A stretch of DNA of 64,000 nucleotides from Pterobdella sp. o SKG-2022. Its lineage: Eukaryota; Annelida; Clitellata; Hirudinida; Piscicolidae. The stretch spans positions 3,441,259 to 3,505,258 of the forward strand of contig OZ038326.1 in the NCBI GenBank assembly GCA_964035795.1. The letters are read 5' to 3'. Of this stretch, positions 13,101 through 21,778 are shown one piece after another (the stretch's first letter is position 1; the number at the start of each line of letters is the position of its first letter). Both the position numbers and the translations under genes were made by a program. The notes beneath the pieces were generated by a model. That model was given only the letters and a program-made list of their open reading frames with translations, was not told the origin of the DNA and searched no databases.

Positions 13101-16100
13101 TCGTTTTTAATTGAGAAATTAATGCAACAATTGATTTTACATTATCTACTCTGCGTCGGTGTGAAAAATACTCGTCCATTTTTTCATATAGCAGTTTATT
13201 TGATTAATTATTCAATTATTCATAATTTTTATTAAATATATCAGAAATTATATCATATATTTTTACTCAAAATATTTTATTTCCTATATCAGTTATATTT
13301 TTTTGTTTAATTCTTATGTTTTTTGTTTAATTTTTATTATATTATTTTTTTTTATTTTTAATTTTGTTATTCTTACCTTTGATTTTGTTGTTTTTATTTT
13401 TTTTATTTTTATTATTTTCGTTATTTCATATTCACTATTCCTGATTGCCATGAGGTTGTAGTGCACCTTTTACAGTTTTAAATTCAACTTTGTGGTTTTA
13501 TGGCCTCTTACGTTCACAACCCATCATAATTTTTTTAAATTTTGCTTTGTTTTCATTCATTTTTTTTAAAAATCAATGAAACTTAACCTACAAATTTGGA
13601 AAATTTATGGCATTATCATTAAGATTTTAATATTATCTATATTTTTTTGTTTTTTTTTCACTTTTATTCTATAATAAATACAGAAAACTTTTTAAAACAT
13701 AGTTTTGCTTTGTTTTTGAAATTGAATTTCAAAGCTTGTAATTATTTGCAGTGTTGCTGAATCTTTAAAATGGATCAAAAAATCTCCACTAATGACTCGG
13801 TTCAATGTTATTTTCCTCCTTCATTTGCCAAATTTTTTTTACAAAAAAAATGGTTCAACTTGGAAAATATTTCATTTTTCACCAATGTTATTAAACTTTG
13901 TGAAATTTTCATCTAGTTTTCAATGAAGAATTTTGACTTCGTGAATTTTTTTTGTATTAAAGATAAATTAAACTGAACTAATTATTTATTTATAACTTAT
14001 CATTTAAGATAGAAATGGTATTTGATCAAGAAAAAAGCATTAACAGCATTGACAACCATTCGAAAAAGCTTTGTTCCAGCTTCGTTCTCAAGTGCTTTTA
14101 TATGCACATGAACAACGATAATATAATGAAAGTTTTTACTAAAGTTTACTAAATAAAGTATACGAATATTATGTTACACAGATATATATTGTTCTTTGAG
14201 GTTTTAAATCATGGTGGTGCTGCATTTGTTATGAACAGGTCGTCAAGCGAAAGATATAGTATAAAATCAAAGATTTGAAAAACTGCGGTTTTTGGAAAAA
14301 AAAGCAATTTATTCTCAAAAAATTTTTTTTGCTATTTTATTGTTTTTTAAATTAAACTCGAAGTTTTTATGTGCATTCTATACTAACTTAAACACAATTA
14401 TTTATATTTTTAACTTGAATAATCTCATTTTCTCAATCTTTTTTAATCTTATCAAACGACATTTATTTCGTTTTTAATGATTATCTTTTGAGTTTTGCTT
14501 TATATAATATAAATTTTTTGAAACATGATGATGAAACGGCTGTTTTGACGACCTTCGTTCAAGTTCAATATGATAAACCAAGTATTATTGCAATATAGGT
14601 AATTTTTGATTTCTCGCACTTATTATAGTTCAACAATCAAAAGCTTTTATTTGAATTTAGTTGACAATTACTTGCAAATTATGTTTCAATTACAAAAAAC
14701 TCTAAAGTCGATGGTTTTTTTGATTGCAGACATCTTGAATAGAAGAAAAAATTTTTGTAGCTTGATTTTGCATTTAAAAGATAAACAACTATTCTCGTTT
14801 GAAATTATTTTTTAATTAAATATTGAAAACTATTTTTTAATTAAATAACAAACATGATAATTATTTAAATTTATATGGGTCTAAACATTCTGTTCAATTT
14901 CAAGAACAGCAGGTCATAAATCAAAATAATAATAAAAAATAACAAAACTATTAAAAAAAACAAAAAACAAAGCTTGAATGATAAAGTATTAGAAAATGAA
15001 TAAATAACACTGAAGACAATAGAACAATGATGAATGAAATAAAAAAATAAAACAACAAAGAAGAAATAATGACAATAACAAACAGAGAAAATAATAGCAA
15101 AAAAAAAATTATCACAATAAGAAAAAAATAAAATAATAAATGTACAACAACTAGAACAGAAAGATTAATAATAATAAGAATAACCATGAGTTTAATAAAA
15201 AATATAAATAAGACCAATGGAGTAGCAACAGTTATATTTCATTTCTACAGTGACTTATCTTGATTTGAAGAACAAAAAAAAAGATAAATCATTCATTATT
15301 TTATTTATTCCTACTTTGATTGTTAGATGTACCTTAGAATTTCTATACGTTTATAAATAACAAAGTGAAGTAAACAATAAACTACTAATATAATAATATT
15401 AACATATTTATTAGTAGAAAATTAGTTTATTTCTGAAAATTCTCTTATATACATGATACCCTGTTAATTCATATGTTTATATAGTGAGTTGTGTTAGGTT
15501 GCATGTGAAAATATGTGGACATTCAATGGTTTATGTTATTATTTCTACAGACTAGACTTAATTGACGTGAATATTAATTCTAGTCGTCATGTTTTGATGT
15601 TTTGACATCTTTTTTGTTTTTTTTTCAAGTATTTTTTTGTTTTAAAACTTTTTTTTTGCGGAGTTTAATATTTTTTTGTATTTATATGTAGTATTATAGA
15701 AAAATCTCTTAATATTTCTGGTAGAAAGATTTTTTTATGTTCAGATATGAATGCCAAAAAAAGCAATAAAAAACATTGAAGATATAAGCAAAAAAGTATA
15801 TATGCTTTTGAAAAATAATTCATAATTAGAAGCATGTATTTTATTGGCTTTTTAAATTAAATACCCAACACACAAATGCTCAAAATTCTTTCTCACTTCT
15901 TGTTTATTGAAGAATTAATATTCAACACCAACCTCAGAGAAATTCAATTTTTCGCATTAAACTTCCAAAAAAACTTCAAAATATATTTATAAAAAATATA
16001 TTCACAAAGATATTTAACACTGTCTAATCTATTATACAAAGACTTTTGATTTGAAATTTCTTGCACAAATCGTCCAAATCTTGTTTTAAACTTTCAAAAA

Positions 16101-17046
16101 TTTCTACTCATACACTTGAAATAAGTATTAGTAGTGGATATATATACTTGAATAAAATGAATAAAACATATGTCTTTCTATGTAACTGTATACCAAAATT
16201 GATATATTTGTATATACATATATGCGAAAATTTTATTACCGTTTACTGAAATGAATTTTTAAATAACGTATTTTTTTTTCAAGTATACAAACTTAAGTTT
16301 GTCTGATATGAGTTCAACTTACGAAATGTTTAGTGTTAATATTCAGTTAAAGAATGTGTTTGATTCGAATAGATCTTGTTACTGGCTAGTTTAGCTTATT
16401 GAAATATTTCTGTATTACTCTTAAATTGAAGTTTCAGATGTGGTTAAAAAATATTATAAAAACGAATTACTTTTTAATATGAATAAGCAATAATATTAAT
16501 TATTTTCTTGTATAGAGAGGCAATTAAGCCATAAAAATTAATTTACTAATTACAAGGTGCATATAACTTTTATTGTTCTTTTCTGAAGCTTTCATATGAT
16601 TTGAGCTTTGAAAATGTGCTCAATTTTATTCCTCTGTTTATACTGGTAATTTTCCTAATGATTTCAAAAACAAAATTTTCATTGAGAAAAACATCATCAG
16701 AACAAATAGCAACAGCAGATTCGATAGATTGCCATTAATAAAGTCAGTGCACCATTGATCTCCACGCTCTAACCTGTCAAATAAACTTGTCTATTTTATT
16801 TCTACTGCACTGATTTTTTACATCTGTCGATATAATTACCTTTTTATTGATTATTTATACTTTTTATTTTTGAATCAAGAAAAATTCTCAGATTACTTGC
16901 CTGCATCTTTAAAGTCTAACATGGCGACAGAATAATCAACGCCTTTTAAATCCCCAATCGACATTCGGCTTTGAGAACGATTCATTTTTCTAATACAATT
17001 GTCTTAGCAGTTTTTTACGTAAAATAAATTTTTTTGACATGTAGAA
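10153..17046. other. 6.9-kb AT-rich region with no resolved gene
   Basis: All open frames here are short, low-complexity and rich in Ile, Leu, Phe, Tyr, Lys and Asn, as expected by chance in AT-rich DNA. The region must hold the promoter of the minus-strand esterase on its left. It may hold 5' exons of the + gene whose last exon is at 17047-17246, but I could not connect any. Slightly more GC-balanced patches occur at about 11370-11470 and 11880-11960. An A-rich stretch lies at about 14930-15190. I identify no RNA gene or transposon. Confidence 0.55.
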
Positions 17047-17246
17047 CTAACGAAAATCTGCTTAAAAGCGTAACATTAAACGCCAAAAATAGCGATTTTA
17101 CCCACCCAAGTATCTCGAAAAATGACGTATACCAGCTAATACATCACTTTTCCAATTATTTTCTAAGATCTGCCAATCTTTTAAGCACGCAGGTGTTGCG
17201 CCAGTCACAGGAAAATGCGATGAGGCAACTTTTCAAACTAATTTAA
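17047..17246 (+). CDS. 3'-terminal coding exon of an unidentified gene (partial model)
   Basis: After a plausible acceptor (ACATGTAG at 17039-17046) an open frame runs to TAA at 17244-17246. The peptide is compositionally normal, unlike the surrounding AT-rich noise. It contains stretches such as SISKNDVYQLIHHFSNYFLR and STQVLRQSQENAMRQLFKLI, which look helical. There is no ATG at the exon start, so upstream exons must exist, but I could not place them. AATAAA at 17266-17271 marks the 3' end. The stop lies only 82 nt from the convergent RPS3A stop. I do not recognise the family. Confidence 0.55.
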
Positions 17247-17265
17247 AATTGACACTGAGATGTAT

Positions 17266-17271
17266 AATAAA
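17266..17271 (+). terminator. Polyadenylation signal AATAAA
   Basis: AATAAA lies 20 nt after the stop of the exon ending at 17246. It faces the RPS3A signal on the other strand, so the two 3' UTRs must be very short or overlap. Confidence 0.7.
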
Positions 17272-17293
17272 GACACAGAAAAGATTTTAAATT

Positions 17294-17299
17294 TTTATT
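17294..17299 (-). terminator. Polyadenylation signal AATAAA of RPS3A
   Basis: TTTATT on the + strand, i.e. AATAAA on the minus strand, about 30 nt past the RPS3A stop codon (17331-17329). Confidence 0.75.
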
Positions 17300-17328
17300 G
17301 AAAGCCATGATAGGTTAATATCTGCGTC

Positions 17329-18801
17329 TCAGACTCTATCAACGACGGGAGGTTCATAGTTGGCGGGTCTATCAATTCTCTGGGCTCCATCCCCACCAGT
17401 TGCCCCACCACCTTCTCCATGCAATTCCAACAACTTTCCAATGTCAAACTTGGGCTTCTTAAGGATCTTCACTTTCCTTACAAACACATCATGCAGGGGG
17501 TAGATTCCTTGGCAGTACTTTTCAATATCTTTGCCAATGCTGTCTGGAATCAACTTGTTGACAACTTCTTTCAAGTCACTTGAAGAGACTTCTCTAATCA
17601 TTGTCTCAGTCATTTTCTTCCTTATTGCTCTCACTTGAGTACTTTGAGCATAAGATGTTTTCTTGATCTGATTTTGTCTCTTTGTGGTGAAACCAATACA
17701 GAAAAGTCTCAAGAGATATCCATCTGTGGTTCTGGCATCAACATTGGCTTCAATCAGTGTCTATGAAAAAATAAAAAATGATTTTTAACATTTTTTTCAA
17801 ACCAAATATGCACAATTATACATTGAAGTTGTACATAGTAATCTCCTTTACAAAAGTTTACAATAGATTGAGGGTAATTGAATAAATTATTTTTGAAATA
17901 TTCATATAAAAATTTAATAGGAAAAAAATGCCTCAAAAGCAAAACTATATAAAAAAAAAATAAGTTTAAAATAAAAACAAAATTTTACAAATTACTCTTT
18001 TCAAAACATACATTGTTGATTAATTGATAGTGTAACTTTGTTTTTCTTACAATACCATGAACTTAATTATTTGAAGTTAAAAAAACTACATACCTGCCAC
18101 TTCTTGACCATAGATCTGAGTTTGTCAGTGGTCATGTTCATTCCATGAAAATTTGTCAAAACTTGTTTTCCTTGGACTTCTTCAGAAATCAATCTAAATT
18201 TTCTGAAAGAAATTTCATCATCTTGAAGGTCAGCAAGTGAAACTTCAAACACTCTACCCTTTAATCCCTCAGAAGCAATTTCTAAAAAAATAAAATTTCT
18301 TTTAAGAGAGTTGCATTAATTCGAAAATAAAGTTATTTACGTGAAAATAATAAAATAATAGCTACAAACGCCTAATGATCAATATTCTTACTTGTTCCGA
18401 CAGTTCTGGAAACAATTGTTTTTCCGACATTTCGGTTTTTGAACATTAAAGGTGCTTTCACATCGTACCAGTCTTTTTTTGAAAAAGGGTCAACACTGGG
18501 TGGTTTGCATGATAAGAATAATGTTTAAACATGTTTTTTTAAATTTTTTGTAAAAATTTAAACATATAGTCTTTATCAAAAAAATGAAAACAAAAATAAA
18601 CATTTGAATCGTATTAATCTAAATTAATTAATAGACATCTCTTTCCAATCTTATCGCATCGGCGTCAAACAAAGCCAAAATTGAACGTAGAAATATGAAA
18701 ATAATGCTTGGACAAAATAGATATTGAATTTTTACTTACATCTTTTTTTTAGAACCTTTTTTTCCTCCTTTGGATAGCCTCTTATTTTTTCCGACAGCCA
18801 T
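17329..18801 (-). CDS. RPS3A: 40S ribosomal protein S3a (eS1), four exons, 261 aa
   Basis: Exons: 18801-18740, 18495-18392, 18281-18094 and 17760-17329; phases 2, 1, 0 close in frame. The product is eS1, a structural protein of the small ribosomal subunit near the mRNA exit channel. The sequence is strongly conserved: the basic start [16 protein letters not shown], then [58 protein letters not shown] and [19 protein letters not shown], ending in [11 protein letters not shown]. Length fits the family (about 264 aa). The divergent XBP1 start is about 575 nt away. In mammals this gene hosts box C/D snoRNAs, but I found no convincing C and D box pair in the three introns here. Confidence 0.98.
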
Positions 18802-18960
18802 GTTGGGATTTGTTTAAAAAAGGAAAAAGTTTGTGGTTACACTAAGAGCTGTGTTTATTCTTTTAGCGTAGTAACTTTCAATAAAACAGTATATTTCAAT
18901 GAAATAACTTAGAATAATTAACATAAAATAAATATGAAAAAATTTTTTTTGAATCAAAAG

Positions 18961-19180
18961 ACAATTTTTTTATCTAGATGAAACAAAAATTACTACTACT
19001 TAATTAACTACTCAAAATTAATATTGTAAAAAATTTTTTTCATCAATTCTTTCGTTGTATCGATTTAAATTTTTTTGAGAAATTTTTTTTTACCACGTTG
19101 AAACAAAAACTACTACTACTTGATTAACTACTCAAATTCAATATTTTTAAAAATTGTTTCATTAATTCTTTTATAATAGT
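18961..19180. repeat. Imperfect tandem duplication, period 120 bp
   Basis: The segment containing GAAACAAAAATTACTACTAC (from 18980) recurs at 19100 as GAAACAAAAACTACTACTAC. The following ATTAACTACTCAAA, the AT tract and TCAATTCTTT/TTAATTCTTT are also repeated. The offset is exactly 120 bp and the copies differ at several positions, so the duplication is not recent. It sits inside the RPS3A-XBP1 bidirectional promoter. Confidence 0.75.
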
Positions 19181-19207
19181 TTCTTCGTTTTATTTGATTA
19201 AAGGCAA

Positions 19208-19226
19208 CCAATCAAAATTTTACACG
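19208..19226 (+). promoter_or_regulatory. ER stress element (ERSE)-like site upstream of XBP1
   Basis: CCAAT (19208-19212), exactly nine bases, then ACACG (19222-19226). The consensus ERSE is CCAAT-N9-CCACG, bound by NF-Y and ATF6, so this has one mismatch. It lies 150 nt upstream of the XBP1 ATG. Mammalian XBP1 is known to be induced through an ERSE. Function here is inference. Confidence 0.5.
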
Positions 19227-19375
19227 CTGGCTATTTCACACCTCAAAAACTTGGCGATGTATATTCACTGATGTTTAAATAAATAAATCGTTTAAATTTA
19301 TAAGTAATTTCGAAGTTTGTCGACAAAAATTTTTTTAAATATTTTCCAAAGCATATCGTGAATACAAAAATAAAT

Positions 19376-20975
19376 ATGATCGCACCAAAAAAGATACAGC
19401 TGTTTACAAAGGTGGTTAGTTCCACTGGAAGTGCTACAAATATTACTAAACCTCAATTTCTTTTGTCAAATGTAAACTCATTTGGATTAGATTCTTCATC
19501 GACTATTTTCAACAACCAATTACCTATTATGGATGTAGACGAAAGCTCGGATTATGAATCGGTGATTTCATCATCAGATGGAGCAGTGAGAAAAAGAAAA
19601 CGACTCAATAATCTTTCTCAAGAAGAAAAAATCATGAGAAGGTATATTCTCAGCTCTAATTTTCAAACATAGAATTTTTAAACATACATCAGGATTTTAT
19701 CAATATTTTTGACAGAAAATTAAAAAATAGAGAAGCTGCTCAGTCAGCCAGAGATAGAAAAAAACAAAAAATGATTGATTTGGAACAAACAATTATTTCT
19801 CTAGAAAGCATCAATAAAGAACTAACAATGGAAAATGCAACATTGAAAAGTTGTACCGAAGTTCTTTTGGAAGAAAATAAAAGATTAAAAGCACAGCTCA
19901 ATCTTTCACCTTCAAATCCAACTATCAAGTAATTTATTTGGTTTTTTTCATTTGATCTTTTATTTATTATCTAATCTGTTCTTATAACAACAATGATTAT
20001 TATTATCAATTCAGCCTCGAGAAAAAACCTCAAATAATTCACATAAAGAAGAAAATAGGTTCAAACAGCATAATTAAAGTGCAAGAAGTACAGAAAGCAT
20101 CAAATGAAGCATTTGAGCCTACTGACAAGGAAGTGCAATGCTTCACAACACCATCGGTTGTTTCTGAATATTATGACGTTGTCACAACTGAAGATCAACA
20201 AATTAATATTCCCAATCTAGGTATGGCTCTTAATGGTTTTAATTTTTCATACTCATGATCATAATATTTGTATAAAATTATTTTTTATCAAGTTATAGAC
20301 ATTATCGGAATATATTTTATTTCCTCTTAGACTCAGCTAAAAAGCAGCTTAAAGCAACATCAACTGAAGTAAAAATCAAGCAATTGAAAAGTAACATTCC
20401 AAAATTTCAAATGGCTAAAATTACCAAAGAAACAACCCAAACTGACAATGGAGAAGCGATCCAAGAGTCAAGAGACAAGGCTTTAAACAAGTCAGCAGCA
20501 CTTGATCCTCTGCAGCAGGAGCTGTCTTGTCTCTTGACTCTCAAAATCACTTCCCTTGTCTTCAACCTGGCCTGCAACACCCTCATCTTTACCCTCTGGT
20601 ACATCTAGTTTTTGTCTATATATTCTTTTTTCAACTATTTTTTTATACATATTATTTCACATGGCTCTTTTTTGAATGATGATTATTGGTTATGAAAATG
20701 ATTCAATTTATTGTTAATTAGTGTGTGATTTATGTTCTTTTTTTGTTTTATTTTACATGTAGCTAAGTGAAAATGATATAAACACCAGGGTTCTGTTGAC
20801 AATGGGTATGAGCAAGTCCACACCATTAGTGGCAGACAAAATGCCAGAAGTAACAAGCAAGAATCTTCCAAAGTGTCATCTTCCTCATCAATTGAGGAAC
20901 TGGATAAAACAACGCAGGAAGAAAAGAAAGTGGTGGGGCCCACATCAGAAGAATTGGAATCCTACAGCGAGCTGA
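19376..20975 (+). CDS. XBP1: Unspliced isoform XBP1u, 379 aa, with hydrophobic segment and arrest-like tail
   Basis: If the 17-nt intron is retained, the frame differs from residue 285 on. Exon 4 then encodes a hydrophobic stretch (about residues 293-321, LLTLKITSLVFNLACNTLIF). Exon 5 is read in another frame to TGA at 20973-20975 and ends ...KWWGPHQKNWNPTAS. In mammals XBP1u has such a membrane-seeking HR2 region and a C-terminal peptide that pauses the ribosome so that the mRNA is delivered to IRE1. Its tail is QWGRHQPSWKPLMN, sharing W-G-x-H-Q-x-x-W-x-P with this one. The bases 20789-20972 therefore encode protein in two frames. Confidence 0.85.
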
Positions 20976-21370
20976 TGAAATTTGATGCTTCTGTTGCAAA
21001 TTCACCCAGCACCTTCAGCAACATTTCTACCACAGACCCCTACAATAATGTCTCAGACAACGATGCTCTTGAGTCTTTGCTGTCTGAGATTTTTGATTCA
21101 CCACTTCTTCCATCATCTGAACCTTTGCAACAGAATGACGCTTTAGACAAGTCGTTTGATTCATTATTGCATGTGGATTATATAGACAATTTGGACAGCC
21201 ATTCTAACGGTAGTAGTTCACCATTCAAAGCCATTGATTCATCACCATTATCTCTTCCTTCACCATCAACGTTCTCCTTTGACGAGGCGGATGATTACTT
21301 TAACAATAATGTTTTCGATTTGAATAACCTCAACGATTCAACAAATTTGGATTTGTTCTCTGCAGTTTAA
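19376..21370 (+). CDS. XBP1: XBP1 bZIP transcription factor of the unfolded protein response; spliced form 505 aa
   Basis: Conventional exons: 19376-19641, 19716-19928, 20015-20220, 20331-20598, 20789-21370, with the 17-nt IRE1-type intron 20496-20512 inside exon 4. Removing it gives one frame of 1518 nt (505 aa). The basic region MRRKLKNREAAQSARDRKKQ (about residues 87-106) and the leucine zipper after it match metazoan XBP1. XBP1 activates ER-stress genes after IRE1 cleaves its mRNA on the ER membrane. The spliced form carries a long Ser/Asp/Glu-rich C-terminus ending in DLFSAV, presumably the activation domain. The unspliced reading is given as a separate entry. The first ATG in frame is at 19376. 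AATAAA is at 21548. Confidence 0.97.
20464..20541 (+). promoter_or_regulatory. XBP1: IRE1-dependent unconventional splice element (twin hairpins plus exon clamp stem)
   Basis: Hairpin 1: stem CAAGT/ACTTG (20488-20492 with 20500-20504), loop CAGCAGC. Hairpin 2: stem TCCT/AGGA (20506-20509 with 20517-20520), loop CTGCAGC. Both loops fit the IRE1 consensus CNGCAGN, cut after the third base. Cutting after 20495 and 20512 releases a 17-nt intron, CAGCACTTGATCCTCTG. Outside the hairpins, AGAGTCAAGAGACAAG (20464-20479) is perfectly complementary to CTTGTCTCTTGACTCT (20526-20541). This gives a 16-bp stem, extendable by a G-U and a C-G pair, that would hold the two exons together after cutting. There is no GT-AG at the ends. 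17 has the same remainder modulo 3 as the known 23- and 26-nt introns. Confidence 0.93.
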
Positions 21371-21778
21371 TCACTTCAGAATTTTAATTTATTTTAACTT
21401 TATCTAGATATTAAATTTCTTGGTAGATGTTTGAATCCTTAATAGACTATTTTATGTTTATTTATTGACGATATATTATTCAAACCTCGATGTTTTTTGA
21501 GACCACTTAACAATAGTCGCTGTCCAATTGTATATAGAATCACTTGTAATAAAATTACAAACGGCATTTTTGTTCTCAAACAAATGTCAAGTAATTAAAC
21601 GGTAATTACTGTCGCTGCACTGGAATAGGATATTGGTTGAAATTAAGCTTATAACAGAAAAAGTTTCACAACTTTCTGAAATCAACGATAATAACCAATA
21701 TAGAACTCAATATGAGTTACATCAATAGAAAGAATATAAATATAACAAGAAGAAATACATAGACATCAGAGCAAAGTA
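21371..21778. other. 3' UTRs of convergent XBP1 and SART3
   Basis: The 408 bp hold the XBP1 3' UTR, with AATAAA at 21548-21553, and the SART3 3' UTR. The last SART3 codons and stop (CTT AAT AAA TGA) themselves contain an AATAAA. Nothing else is recognisable. Confidence 0.6.
21548..21553 (+). terminator. Polyadenylation signal AATAAA of XBP1
   Basis: AATAAA about 178 nt after the XBP1 stop codon, the first such hexamer in the 3' UTR that I noticed. Confidence 0.65.

Larger units (their letters stand above)
18802..19375. promoter_or_regulatory. Divergent promoter region between RPS3A and XBP1
   Basis: 575 bp separates the two start codons, so both promoters and 5' UTRs must lie here. It contains an imperfect 120-bp-period tandem duplication (18961-19180) and an ER-stress-element-like site (19208-19226) on the XBP1 side. 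Confidence 0.7.

Noticed and set aside
10580..16249. Several 60-90 codon open frames in the 10-16 kb region
   Set aside because: Composition is Ile/Leu/Phe/Tyr/Lys/Asn low complexity typical of chance frames in AT-rich DNA, with no splice-site support or family resemblance.
17761..18739. Box C/D snoRNA genes in the RPS3A introns, as in mammals
   Set aside because: No UGAUGA box with a matching CUGA box and terminal stem was visible on the transcribed strand.
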